A stretch of 64,000 nt of DNA from Beijerinckiaceae bacterium (lineage in GTDB: Bacteria > Pseudomonadota > Alphaproteobacteria > Rhizobiales > Beijerinckiaceae): the NCBI GenBank assembly GCA_027532775.1, contig JAPZTO010000001.1, positions 868,001 to 932,000 of the forward strand. Direction: 5' to 3'. This document shows positions 46,591-54,842 of this stretch, piece after piece (position 1 is the first letter of the stretch; each line of letters begins with the position of its first letter). The notes under the pieces are model-generated. The model did no database searches. It was given only the letters and a program-made list of their open reading frames with translations, and was not told the DNA's origin. The position numbers were made by a program, and so were the translations under genes.

Positions 46591-47244
46591 ATGTTCACAC
46601 TCTATGGTGTCTATCGCTCGCGCGCGTCGCGGATCGTCTGGCTTGCGCTTGAACTCGGCCTGCCTTTCAAGCATGTGCCCGTCATCCAGGCCAACCGCCT
46701 CAAGGGCGAGATCCCGCCCGGCACGGTGCATACCCGTTCGCCGGAATTCCTGAAGGTCAATCCGAACGGGCATATCCCCTCGATCGAGGATGAGGGCCTC
46801 GTCCTGCACGAATCCCTCGCGATCACGCTCTATCTCGCGCGCAAGCATGGCGGCCCGCTGGCGCCGGCCAACGTGGCGGAAGAAGGCCAGGCGACGATGT
46901 GGACACTCTGGGCCGCGACCGAGGTCGAGCCACATTCGATCCAGGTGCTCTACAACATGGCAGCGAAGCCACCGGAAGAGCGCGATGCCAAGGCCGCCAC
47001 AGCTGCGGTGGAGGCACTGGCGGCACCGTTCCGCGTGCTGAACGAGCATCTCGCCCGCCACCCCTTCATCCTCGGTGACCGCTTCACCGTGGCCGACATC
47101 AATGTCGCGGAAGTGATGCGCTACGCCCTGCCGGCCAAGACGCTCTGGGAGGCCGCACCGGCGGTCAGCGCCTGGCTGCGGACTTGCCATGCCCGGCCGG
47201 CCTATCAGGAGATGATGGCACGCCGGGATGCCGAACCCGCGTAA
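46591..47244 (+). CDS. Glutathione S-transferase family protein
   Basis: A 217-residue GST. N-terminal thioredoxin fold MFTLYGVYRSRASRIVWLAL and the glutathione-binding VNPNGHIPSIEDEGLVLHES; C-terminal helical domain with ILGDRFTVADINVAEVMRYA. The class is not clear (closest in style to theta/beta-type bacterial GSTs). An in-frame ATG 19 codons upstream overlaps cysG but the ATG used has an AGGAG site. It is probably unrelated functionally to the nitrate operon; the 53-base gap has no clear terminator. Confidence 0.9.
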   Translation: MFTLYGVYRSRASRIVWLALELGLPFKHVPVIQANRLKGEIPPGTVHTRSPEFLKVNPNGHIPSIEDEGLVLHESLAITLYLARKHGGPLAPANVAEEGQATMWTLWAATEVEPHSIQVLYNMAAKPPEERDAKAATAAVEALAAPFRVLNEHLARHPFILGDRFTVADINVAEVMRYALPAKTLWEAAPAVSAWLRTCHARPAYQEMMARRDAEPA

Positions 47245-47272
47245 CGGCAAGAGCCTAAACAGCAAGGCCGTC

Positions 47273-48181
47273 TCAGGCGCCGAAGGCCTCGATTTCGGCG
47301 GCCTTCGGCATCGACGCCCCCGCGCCGTCCCGCGTGACGCTGATGGCCGCCGCCCGGTTGGCGCGGGACAAAGCGGCCTCGAGGTCCAGCCCGAGCGCAA
47401 GAGAGGCGGCGAGCACGCCGACAAAGCAATCCCCCGCGCCGGTCGTATCCCGTGCGGCAACGCGATGGCCCGGCACGGCGCGGATGCTGCCATGGTCGCG
47501 GACGAGGGCGCCCTCCGGGCCGCGCGTGAGGACAAGAACCGGGATGTCCGGCAGGGCCACGGCCAGCGCCGCAGCGAGGGCTGGCCCTTCCGGCACGTCA
47601 TGAGCGCCTGTCAGCTGCGCGAATTCGGTTTCGTTGAGAACAAGAAGATCGGTCAGGCCGATCAAGGCGGGATCATGCGCGCGCATCGGCGCCGGGTTCA
47701 GCAGCGTGCGGGCGCCGGCCTTGCGCGCCTTGCGGAACCCTTCGAGCAGAAAATGATCCGGCACCTCGAAGGGCGCGATGACCAGATCCCCCGGCCGCAT
47801 TTCGAGTGCGGCGGCATCATCGGCCCCGAGCGCGGCATTCGCCCCGGGAACAACAATGATGCTGTTCTGCCCGGTCGCATCGACGGCGATCACCGCCAGC
47901 CCGGTCGGATGGCCGGGTCGGAGGGCGAGGGCGGAGAGATCGATCCCCTCGCCTGCGAGGAATTCCCGCATGGCCGCGCCGAACCCGTCGGCGCCGATCG
48001 CCCCTGCGAGGCTTGTCGGCGCGCCGGCCCGGGCAGAGGCGACCGCCTGGTTCGCGCCCTTCCCACCGGGATATTCCGACAGGGCGGTCGCGGCCAGCGT
48101 CTCGCCCGGCCGGGGATGGTGCGGTATCGACAGGACCAGATCGCGGTTGACGCTGCCGAGAACGACGACGCGGCCCGTCAT
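47273..48181 (-). CDS. rbsK: Ribokinase (PfkB family)
   Basis: A 302-residue PfkB-family sugar kinase. N-terminal GSVNRDLVLSIPHHPRPGET and the substrate motif YPGGKGANQAVASARAGAP are ribokinase-like; the C-terminal catalytic motif DTTGAGDCFVGVLAASLALG holds the general-base Asp. It phosphorylates D-ribose or a similar sugar. No ribose transporter genes are adjacent, so the specific sugar is uncertain. It lies convergent with the GST gene, 12 bases downstream of the IF-1 paralogue on the same strand. Confidence 0.9.
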   Translation of the reverse strand: MTGRVVVLGSVNRDLVLSIPHHPRPGETLAATALSEYPGGKGANQAVASARAGAPTSLAGAIGADGFGAAMREFLAGEGIDLSALALRPGHPTGLAVIAVDATGQNSIIVVPGANAALGADDAAALEMRPGDLVIAPFEVPDHFLLEGFRKARKAGARTLLNPAPMRAHDPALIGLTDLLVLNETEFAQLTGAHDVPEGPALAAALAVALPDIPVLVLTRGPEGALVRDHGSIRAVPGHRVAARDTTGAGDCFVGVLAASLALGLDLEAALSRANRAAAISVTRDGAGASMPKAAEIEAFGA

Positions 48182-48193
48182 CGGAATGTCCGG

Positions 48194-48481
48194 TCAGCGC
48201 CGCTTCGGCGGCTGGCCTTTCTGCGGCGGACGGGCACCGCCCGGCGTGAAGCCCGAGCGCTCGTCCTTGTGGCGGAAAACGAGGCGGCCCTTTTCCAGAT
48301 CGTAGGGCGACATCTCGACCGTCACCCGGTCACCCGCGAGGGTCTTGATGCGGTTCTTCTTCATCTTGCCGGCGGTATAGGCGATGATCTCATGTCCGCT
48401 GTCGAGCTGGACCCGAAAACGGGCATCGGGCAACAATTCCAGCACCAAACCTTCGAACTGGATCACTTCTTCTTTCGCCAT
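48194..48481 (-). CDS. infA: Translation initiation factor IF-1 (extended paralogue)
   Basis: A 95-residue protein with the complete IF-1 OB fold: [38 protein letters not shown] and [20 protein letters not shown]. Ordinary IF-1 is about 72 residues. The extra 20-residue tail ([20 protein letters not shown]) is Pro-, Gly- and Arg-rich. The first block starts [10 protein letters not shown] as in normal IF-1. A second IF-1-like gene next to a cold-shock gene is a recurring arrangement in alphaproteobacteria; a standard infA would be elsewhere in the genome. It follows the cold-shock gene on the same strand. Confidence 0.88.
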   Translation of the reverse strand: MAKEEVIQFEGLVLELLPDARFRVQLDSGHEIIAYTAGKMKKNRIKTLAGDRVTVEMSPYDLEKGRLVFRHKDERSGFTPGGARPPQKGQPPKRR

Positions 48482-48528
48482 CCGGCAAACCTTCCTCTAT
48501 GGCGTGCATGCCGCACGCAGAAACGGGA

Positions 48529-48556
48529 CAAAGCCGCTCCGAACCCCGGAACGGCT
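48529..48556 (-). terminator. Rho-independent terminator of the cold-shock gene
   Basis: A 10-bp stem (AGCCGTTCCG / CGGAGCGGCT on the minus strand, with one G-U pair) and a 5-base loop, followed by TTTG. It lies about 45 bases after the cold-shock gene stop, before the IF-1 paralogue. Confidence 0.75.
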
Positions 48557-48601
48557 CTGCCCTACCCGATCACGACCCGCAACCCGGGCCGTGGACTTCC
48601 G

Positions 48602-48811
48602 TCAGATCGCCTGCAGGTTCACCGCGGCCATCTTGCCGGTGCGACGATCGGCCTGCAGTTCATAGGTAACCTTCTGTCCATCGCGCAGGCCCTGGAGGCC
48701 CGAGCGCTGCACGGCGCTGATATGTACGAACACATCCTTGCCGCCATCATCCGGCTGAATGAATCCGTAGCCCTTCTGTTCATTGAACCACTTCACGGTT
48801 CCAGTGCTCAT
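48602..48811 (-). CDS. cspA: Cold-shock protein (CspA family)
   Basis: A 69-residue single cold-shock domain with both RNA-binding motifs: RNP1 [11 protein letters not shown] and RNP2 [13 protein letters not shown]. It binds single-stranded RNA and helps unwind it at low temperature. The start is the ATG with [11 protein letters not shown]; upstream open frame is part of the untranslated leader. An AAAGGA Shine-Dalgarno sequence lies inside a structured leader (see 48812-49013). Expression is therefore probably controlled at the RNA level. Confidence 0.95.
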   Translation of the reverse strand: MSTGTVKWFNEQKGYGFIQPDDGGKDVFVHISAVQRSGLQGLRDGQKVTYELQADRRTGKMAAVNLQAI

Positions 48812-48978
48812 GGGTCTATCCTTTGGACTATCAGGTCTCAACAGGTTGCCGATCTCTCGGCAATCGTTACACGTTTGGAGTTTGGAAGTTCCGCGCCCCG
48901 ATGGTCGATCTTTGGAGAAGCAGTCTGAACGTGCGCCTGGTAGTCCCAAAGCGGCCCAGTCGTCCGGCCAAATCGATA
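48812..48978 (-). promoter_or_regulatory. Structured 5' leader of the cold-shock gene
   Basis: About 167 nt from predicted transcript start to ATG. A long-range inverted repeat pairs CTTTGGGACTACCAGG (48936-48951) with CCTGATAGTCCAAAG (48821-48835): 14 base pairs with one bulge and one mismatch; the 3' arm extends into the AAAGGA ribosome site. Between the arms sits a perfect 7-bp hairpin TTGCCGA/TCGGCAA with a GAGA tetraloop (48846-48863). The layout resembles temperature-responsive leaders of csp genes. Confidence 0.72.
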
Positions 48979-48984
48979 GTCTGA

Positions 48985-49013
48985 TTTATAGCGCGGAAAC
49001 GGGCATTCTACAA
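48985..49013 (-). promoter_or_regulatory. Probable housekeeping promoter of the cold-shock gene
   Basis: On the minus strand TTGTAG and TATAAA are separated by exactly 17 bases, matching -35 TTGACA and -10 TATAAT at 4 and 5 of 6 positions. The predicted start near 48978 gives a leader of about 167 nt. The TATAAA box is unusual in such G+C-rich sequence. Confidence 0.68.
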
Positions 49014-49178
49014 GTTCCTGCCCCTGCCTCGCCCCTGCAGGCCGGTTCAGACAACAAGCCGCAGGGTGAGCCCGGGTGCGGCCATTCTGCTTTCGTTCGT
49101 CGGCAAGTTTCCGTTCCGGTTCGGCGAGGCAGAAGCGTCACGCCGGGCGCCTCCGGGAGGGTGACAACTCCGTAACCG
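49014..49178. other. Gene-free stretch between mgsA and the cold-shock promoter
   Basis: Together with the csp leader this makes a 367-base gap without a protein gene. No convincing open frame, tRNA or strong terminator was seen; it should contain the 3' end of the mgsA transcript. Confidence 0.6.
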
Positions 49179-49568
49179 CTATACCGCCAGAAGGCCGGCC
49201 GCCACGAAGAGATCGGCGGTGCGACGGCTCAGGGCGATCGGCACGTCATAGACGACCGCCAGCCGGAGAAGGGCCTTGATATCGACATCATGCGGCATGG
49301 GCGAGAGCGGGTCGATGAAGAAGACCACCGCGTCGATGCGGCCTTCGACGATCAGCGCCCCGATCTGCTGGTCGCCGCCGAGCGGGCCGGAAGCAAGCCG
49401 GGTGATCGCGAGATCGGGACAGCGCTTCTGCAGCACGGCCCCGGTGGTGCCCGTGCAGAAGAGGCGATGGGTGGCAAGGGCGGGGCGATTGGCCTCGGCC
49501 CAGTCAGCCAGGGCTTCCTTCATGCGATCATGCGCGACGAGAGCGAGGGTCTTTCCATTCGCGCTCAT
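49179..49568 (-). CDS. mgsA: Methylglyoxal synthase
   Basis: MgsA (129 residues) converts dihydroxyacetone phosphate to methylglyoxal and phosphate, a bypass that frees phosphate from triose phosphates. Visible are [13 protein letters not shown], the phosphate loop [12 protein letters not shown], the catalytic Asp in [14 protein letters not shown] and the second Asp in [18 protein letters not shown]. It is shorter than the E. coli protein (152) but complete. It is the last gene of a tight minus-strand set, three bases after otnC. Confidence 0.93.
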   Translation of the reverse strand: MSANGKTLALVAHDRMKEALADWAEANRPALATHRLFCTGTTGAVLQKRCPDLAITRLASGPLGGDQQIGALIVEGRIDAVVFFIDPLSPMPHDVDIKALLRLAVVYDVPIALSRRTADLFVAAGLLAV

Positions 49569-49571
49569 GAC

Positions 49572-50213
49572 TCACCATTCCAGCCGGAAGGTAGCGACAA
49601 GCTCCGCAATCTCGGCCTCCGAGAGCAGACGAAGCGGATGGATGCCCGGCATCAGGAAGAGGCGGGCCGTCTCCTCGAATTCCTCCGCCGCCGAGATCGC
49701 CTCGGCAAGATTGCGCCCGGCCGTCACCGGCCCGTGATTCGCCAGAAGAACGGCACGGTAGCGCCCTTCCAGATCGCGGATCATCTCGCCGATCCGGTCA
49801 GAGCCCGGACGGGCATAGGGCAGGACGGCGACCCGGCCGACTCGCATGACGAAATAGGGCGAAAAGGGCGGGATCGGATCCCGTTCCGGCAGGTCGGCCC
49901 GGAAGGACAGGCCCGCCGCATGGGTCGAATGGAGATGGACGACCGCGCCGCAATCCGGCCGCGTCTCGTAGAAGGCGCGGTGGAGCGAGACCTCCTTGGT
50001 CGGGGCATCCCCGGAAACGGGCATGAAGCCCGGATCAAGCTTGCTGAGCCGCGCCGGATCCAGCCGGCCGAGCGTGGAGTTGGTGGGCGTGACGAGATAG
50101 CCATCGGGGATGCGGATCGAGAGATTGCCCGCACTGCCGATGGCCATGCCCATGGCCGCGAAATGGCGACCGGCCTCGACCAGCGCCTGCCGGGCCTCGG
50201 CTTCGGGCATCAT
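49572..50213 (-). CDS. otnC: 3-Oxo-tetronate 4-phosphate decarboxylase (class II aldolase fold)
   Basis: A 213-residue class II aldolase/adducin-fold enzyme. SAGNLSIRIPDGYLVTPTNS and the zinc-binding VVHLHSTHAAGLS (HxH) are seen, plus a downstream LLANHGPVTAGRNLAEAI with a further His. Paired with OtnK it probably decarboxylates 3-oxo-tetronate 4-phosphate to dihydroxyacetone phosphate. Its start overlaps the otnK stop by one base. Confidence 0.88.
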   Translation of the reverse strand: MMPEAEARQALVEAGRHFAAMGMAIGSAGNLSIRIPDGYLVTPTNSTLGRLDPARLSKLDPGFMPVSGDAPTKEVSLHRAFYETRPDCGAVVHLHSTHAAGLSFRADLPERDPIPPFSPYFVMRVGRVAVLPYARPGSDRIGEMIRDLEGRYRAVLLANHGPVTAGRNLAEAISAAEEFEETARLFLMPGIHPLRLLSEAEIAELVATFRLEW

Positions 50214-51490
50214 CAGCCCGGCCCCCCGGCCATGCCGTCCATCACAGCCAACGCCTTGGCGAAGAAATCGGGCGCGCCGAAATTGCCGCTCTTCAGGGCG
50301 AGGGCCAGGGCGGGCTCGCCCTCATGGACGAGCGCGGGAACGCCGGGATCGATTTCGGGGCCGATTGCCAGGGCCTTCAGGGCAAGACCGCTGACGATCG
50401 CGCTCGAGGTCTCGCCGCCGGCCGTAATCAGACGGCGGTAGCCAGAGGCCACCAGCATCCGGGCCAGACCGGCAAAGAAGCTTTCGACCGCATGGGCCAC
50501 TTTCTCCGTGCCGAACCGGGCCTGAAGGGCAGAAACCTCCTCCGGCGCAGCGCTGGAATAGACCAGCGGCAGCGCCGCGGAGCCGGGCTCACCCCCGAGC
50601 CAGGCCATCACATCGGCCGGGGCGAAGCGGGATTCGACGATGGCGGCGGCATCCAGCGCCAGAGCCGGCGCCTCCGCCCGGTGCCGGGCGACCTGCGCCA
50701 GTGTCGCACGAGAACAGGAGCCGGACAGGGCGATTGCCTTTCCGAGCGGCGCGCGCGGCGCCGGCGCGGCTGCGGCAGGACTGCGGCCGAAATTGGCGGG
50801 TAGACCGAGCGCGATCCCGGATCCGCCGGTGACAAGGGCCATGCCCTTCGCCGCCTCGCCGAGCCGGACAAGATCGTCATCGGTGATGGCATCGCAGACG
50901 ACCAGCTTCTCCTTGCGGCGGGCGGCCTCGTCCAAAGCCGCGCGGATGGCCTCCGGCCCCTTGCGGATTGTATCGAGCGTGATCAGCCCGATGCGGTTCT
51001 GCGACTGGTAGGACAACCAGCGCTGGAGATTGGCATCGGTCATCGGGGTGAGCGGATGCTTCTCCATGCCGCTCTCGTTGAGCAGCCTGTCGCCGACGAA
51101 GAGATGCCCGCGATAGATCGTGCGGAGATTGGTCGGGAAAGCCGGGCAGACGATGGCGACCGGCGCGGCAAGCGCCTCGATCATCGCATCGGCAACCGGC
51201 CCGATATTCCCTTCGCGCGTCGAGTCGAAGGTGGAGCAGTATTTGAAGAGGATCTGCCCCGCCCCCGCCGCACGGAGGGCCTCAAGGGCGGCGAGGCTCT
51301 GCGCCACCGCCTCCGCTGCAGGAATCGACCGCGATTTCAGCGCGATGACGCCCGCCTCACATTCGGGACGGACGGAATCGGGGATGCCGACGAACAGGGT
51401 CGTCCGCATCCCGCCCCGGGCGAGCGTATTGGCGAGATCGCTCGCGCCGGTGAAATCATCCGCAACCGAACCGAGCAGCATGCCTCGCAA
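50213..51490 (-). CDS. otnK: 3-Oxo-tetronate kinase (four-carbon acid sugar kinase)
   Basis: A 425-residue four-carbon acid sugar kinase (formerly DUF1537). N-terminal LLGSVADDFTGASDLANTLA, a central VVCDAITDDDLVRLGEAAKG, and the C-terminal nucleotide-binding part ITAGGETSSAIVSGLALKAL are typical of OtnK. It phosphorylates 3-oxo-tetronate at C4. The usual partners OtnI (isomerase) and the C4-acid dehydrogenase are not in the window. The start lies seven bases after the M20 hydrolase gene. Confidence 0.9.
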   Translation of the reverse strand: MRGMLLGSVADDFTGASDLANTLARGGMRTTLFVGIPDSVRPECEAGVIALKSRSIPAAEAVAQSLAALEALRAAGAGQILFKYCSTFDSTREGNIGPVADAMIEALAAPVAIVCPAFPTNLRTIYRGHLFVGDRLLNESGMEKHPLTPMTDANLQRWLSYQSQNRIGLITLDTIRKGPEAIRAALDEAARRKEKLVVCDAITDDDLVRLGEAAKGMALVTGGSGIALGLPANFGRSPAAAAPAPRAPLGKAIALSGSCSRATLAQVARHRAEAPALALDAAAIVESRFAPADVMAWLGGEPGSAALPLVYSSAAPEEVSALQARFGTEKVAHAVESFFAGLARMLVASGYRRLITAGGETSSAIVSGLALKALAIGPEIDPGVPALVHEGEPALALALKSGNFGAPDFFAKALAVMDGMAGGPG

Positions 51491-51497
51491 TCCCGTG

Positions 51498-52664
51498 TCA
51501 GGCCGCCGTGCGGGCCCGGGCGAGTTCCGCCCAGTACTGGATGCCGACCGGGATCACCTCGTCGTTGAAGTCATAGGCGGGATGATGCAGGCCGGCGGTG
51601 TCGCCATTGCCGATGAAGATGAAGGCGCCGGGCCGTTCCAGCAGCATGTAGGAGAAATCCTCGCCGCCCATGGTCGGGACGGCATCGTCATCCACCTGCG
51701 CAGCCCCGGCAATCTTCCGGGCGATGTCCGAGGCGAAGCGGGTTTCCTGCGGGTGGTTGACCGTGGCCGGATAACCGCGGCGGTAATCGAGCGTCACCTC
51801 CGCGCCGAGCATCCGCGCCGTCCCTTCGACGATGGCCTTGAAACGCTCCTCGGCCAGGTCCCGCACATCGTTGTCGAGGGTGCGCACGGTGCCACGGAGG
51901 ATCGCCCGCTGCGGGATGACATTCTGCGCCTCGCCGGCCTGGAAGACGGTGTTGGAGACTACGATCGACTTCAGCGGGTCGATCGTCCGGGAGGCGATCG
52001 ATTGCAGCGCCGTGATGATATGGGCGCCGACGAGCACGGGGTCGATCCCCTCATGCGGCTTGGCGGCATGGGCGCCGCGCCCCTCGATGGTGAGGGTGTA
52101 ATAGGCCGTCGCGGCCATGAGCGGGCCTGGCCGCAGCGAGAAATGCCCGGGCGGCAGGCCCGGCATGTTGTGCATGCCGTAGACCTCGTCGATCTTCCAG
52201 CGCGTCATCAGGCCATCATCGACCATGGCCTTGCCGCCGGCGCCGCCTTCTTCGGCGGGCTGGAAGATCAGGACGACCGTCCCCTCGAAATCCCGGGCCG
52301 AAGCCAGGTGCTTGGCGGCGCCGAGCAGCATCGAGGTATGGCCGTCATGGCCGCAGGCATGCATCTTGCCCGGAATGGTCGAGCGATGCGGCAGGTTGGT
52401 TTCCTCCGAGATGGGGAGGGCATCCATGTCGGCGCGCAGCCCGACAACCCGGCCCCCCGGGCCGTTCCGGCCATGGACCACGCCAACGACGCCCGTCTTG
52501 CCGATGCCCTCGACAACCTCGTCGCAGCCGAATTCCCGCAGCTTCTGCGCCACGATCCCCGCCGTCCGGTGCACGTCATAGAGCGTTTCGGGATGGGCGT
52601 GGAAATCACGTCGCCATGCGGTGACTTCATCCTTCAGGGCAAGGATCCGGGGGTCGATCGTCAT
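51498..52664 (-). CDS. M20 family amidohydrolase (hippurate hydrolase-like)
   Basis: A 388-residue M20D zinc hydrolase. Metal-binding motifs are GKMHACGHDGHTSMLLGAAK near residue 95 and VLIFQPAEEGGAGGKAMVDD near 130, and the dimerisation domain has GRGAHAAKPHEGIDPVLVGA; a late PTMGGEDFSYMLLERPGAFI supplies the remaining His/Glu. Such enzymes cleave N-acyl amino acids, hippurate or N-acetyl-diaminopimelate. It is the first gene of the set continued by otnK, otnC and mgsA; a functional link to the tetronate genes is not obvious. Confidence 0.9.
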   Translation of the reverse strand: MTIDPRILALKDEVTAWRRDFHAHPETLYDVHRTAGIVAQKLREFGCDEVVEGIGKTGVVGVVHGRNGPGGRVVGLRADMDALPISEETNLPHRSTIPGKMHACGHDGHTSMLLGAAKHLASARDFEGTVVLIFQPAEEGGAGGKAMVDDGLMTRWKIDEVYGMHNMPGLPPGHFSLRPGPLMAATAYYTLTIEGRGAHAAKPHEGIDPVLVGAHIITALQSIASRTIDPLKSIVVSNTVFQAGEAQNVIPQRAILRGTVRTLDNDVRDLAEERFKAIVEGTARMLGAEVTLDYRRGYPATVNHPQETRFASDIARKIAGAAQVDDDAVPTMGGEDFSYMLLERPGAFIFIGNGDTAGLHHPAYDFNDEVIPVGIQYWAELARARTAA

Positions 52665-52755
52665 TGTCAGGGTCCAATCTCGGGAAAAGGCGGTGATCGC
52701 ATCACCGTATCATCGGCCATTCTAGCGGATCGGGCGCCCTTGACCATGCCGGTCT

Positions 52756-54054
52756 TCACGAAATCGGTTCAGTCGGATGCATAGGATCATGCCTGTCTTG
52801 CATGACGGCCTCGCGGCGATTGCGGGCGTTCTCGATCGCGGCGCGGGGGCGGACGGTGCGGTAGCGGCCGCGCTCCACCGACATCAGCACGATGGCAAAA
52901 ACGGTCATGCCGTTGAGCCACCAGGTCTGCGTGGCGCCCCGTTCGAGGAAGGTGAAGGTGAAGGCCGAGGCGAGACCCGCCAGGGCGAAAGGCGCCACTT
53001 CCAGCCCGAAGCGCCCGGCCGCCCGGAAGGCGAGGAACACGAGGAATGCCGTCGCCAGCGCACCCAGCAGGCCGAGGTCGAACCAGATGTCGGAAATCAG
53101 CGTGCTCGGAACCGCCGCCGGGACCTGGCCATCCAGCCGGGCCCTGCCGATGGCCTCGATGCCACGTCCGGTCAGGACGGAAACGGGATCCTGCTGGATC
53201 ACGTCCCACCAGAGCGCGCCCGTCACCAGGGCCTGGCCGGGCACGATGCCCGGGATCAGCGAGGCCAGCTTGGCGAGCAGCGGCAGAAGCGGTGCGAAAC
53301 CGACAAGAAGAGCGAAGAAAGCCGCCATGATGCGGCCTGCACGTTCCGGAACCGCCCAGGCGAGCGCGAAGACCAGAAATCCGATGCCGGTCGGCAGGAT
53401 CGCCTCGCCGGTCGGCCCCGAAATCGCCGCGGCAAAGACCAGCACGAGCAGGATGGCCGCCAGCAACCGGCGGTTCTTGATCATCAGCCATGCCGCCGCC
53501 GCCCAGCCGAGGCAGGCGATCAGGACCGTGGCTCGGCCGGGCGCGGCCGCCGGGAACTGGATCGAGGCAAGGCCCGCCAGTTCAAGGCCTCGCCCTGCCA
53601 GCAGCAGGACTGCGCCGAGCGCGACGCCGATCGTCACAAGATGCAGGTTGGTAGCGCGCATCTTTCTCGGCAGGGCCTGCACCGCCATGAATCCGAGCAG
53701 GACCACGCCGATTGTCTTGAAGAAGCGCGCCGCCGCTTCGCCCGGCGCCGGCGTCCAGAGCAGGGAAAACAGGGCCCAGCTGACCAGCAGCATCGCCGTC
53801 ACGCCCGGCCAGGAGAGCAGGGCATCCCGGCAGGCATTGACCAGGCGGGCGGGATCCCGCCGCAGGAGGACGGCAAGAATGATCAGCACGGCGGCGATGG
53901 GCACGAGAACCACGATGACCCAGCGCGACAGCAGCGTGGCACTCGGCGTGACAATGGCGAGAATCGCGAAGCCGAACCGCAGCAGCATGCCTGCGGCAGC
54001 CTTTGCGGGGTCATCGGGCCCCGTTCCATTATGCGATTCGAAGGCCATGGCCAT
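52756..54054 (-). CDS. Polytopic membrane protein, O-antigen ligase-like
   Basis: A 432-residue integral membrane protein with about ten to twelve hydrophobic segments. It has the overall layout of the WaaL/Wzy (O-antigen ligase/polymerase) superfamily: an early helix pair, a periplasmic loop between later helices that contains LTGRGIEAIGRARLDGQVPA, and the WxDxG-like segment SDIWFDLGLLGALATAFLVF, found in exopolysaccharide biosynthesis ligase-like proteins. No glycan genes are nearby, so its role stays open. The C terminus is cytoplasmic and basic. It runs opposite to the nitroreductase gene. Confidence 0.75.
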   Translation of the reverse strand: MAMAFESHNGTGPDDPAKAAAGMLLRFGFAILAIVTPSATLLSRWVIVVLVPIAAVLIILAVLLRRDPARLVNACRDALLSWPGVTAMLLVSWALFSLLWTPAPGEAAARFFKTIGVVLLGFMAVQALPRKMRATNLHLVTIGVALGAVLLLAGRGLELAGLASIQFPAAAPGRATVLIACLGWAAAAWLMIKNRRLLAAILLVLVFAAAISGPTGEAILPTGIGFLVFALAWAVPERAGRIMAAFFALLVGFAPLLPLLAKLASLIPGIVPGQALVTGALWWDVIQQDPVSVLTGRGIEAIGRARLDGQVPAAVPSTLISDIWFDLGLLGALATAFLVFLAFRAAGRFGLEVAPFALAGLASAFTFTFLERGATQTWWLNGMTVFAIVLMSVERGRYRTVRPRAAIENARNRREAVMQDRHDPMHPTEPIS

Positions 54055-54254
54055 TCCTCTTCCGGTGCAACCCTAGAAGAGCCGGCCGGGAGCTGGCTGT
54101 ATGGCGCAAGCCACACTCGTGACAAAATCAGCACGAAATCGCCCTGCACGGCTGGCGGATCCAGCCTCGAATGCCCGTTGATCCGGTACGGAATGCCCTT
54201 GTCGCCGAAGGGCGGGCAGCTTAACTCCCCTCAACTGTGACCGAAGGACATGCC

Positions 54255-54839
54255 ATGCCCCCCTCCACGCATCCCGTGATCGACGCCCTTTTCGCCCGCC
54301 GCTCGGCCAATGCCCGGATGCTGGCCGGCCCCGGCCCTGACGAAACGCAGCTTCGACTGATCGTCGAGGCGGCGTCGCGGGCACCCGATCACGGGCGGAT
54401 CGTGCCGTTCCGCTTCCTGGCGCTCGCCGACACGGCCCGCGACCGGCTGGCCGACCTGCTCGGTGCGGCGACCCGCGAAATGATGCCGGATGCGCCGGAA
54501 GAGGAAATCCAGCGGGCCCGCGAAAAGGCCCATCAAGGCCCGTGCCTCGTCGGGGTTCTTGCGCGTATCGACGCCGATCATCCGAAAATCCCGGCTTCGG
54601 ACCAATGGCTTGCCGTAGGCTGCGCCCTCGAGAACCTTGTCCTGGCCGTGCAGGCGCTCGGCTTCGCTGCAGCGATCCGTTCCGGGCGTTTCCTGGAGAC
54701 AGAGGCCTTCCGTCACGGTTTCGGGCTCGGGCCGAACGAACATTTCGTGTCGATCGTCGCGATCGGCACCACACAGGACTGGCCGCCGGCGAAGCCGAAG
54801 CCGGCACTCGACACGGTTTTCGGGATCTGGAACGGCTGA
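54255..54839 (+). CDS. Nitroreductase family flavoprotein
   Basis: A 194-residue FMN-dependent nitroreductase-fold protein. FARRSANARMLAGPGPDE and LIVEAASRAPDHGRIVPFRF (the FMN phosphate-binding Arg and the RAP-H signature) are YdjA-like, and VGCALENLVLAVQALGFAAA plus LGPNEHFVSIVAIGTTQ complete the fold. These reduce nitroaromatics, quinones or other acceptors with NAD(P)H; the natural substrate is not evident. The ATG used has GAAGGA upstream; a GTG six codons earlier is possible. Confidence 0.9.
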   Translation: MPPSTHPVIDALFARRSANARMLAGPGPDETQLRLIVEAASRAPDHGRIVPFRFLALADTARDRLADLLGAATREMMPDAPEEEIQRAREKAHQGPCLVGVLARIDADHPKIPASDQWLAVGCALENLVLAVQALGFAAAIRSGRFLETEAFRHGFGLGPNEHFVSIVAIGTTQDWPPAKPKPALDTVFGIWNG

Positions 54840-54842
54840 GCC

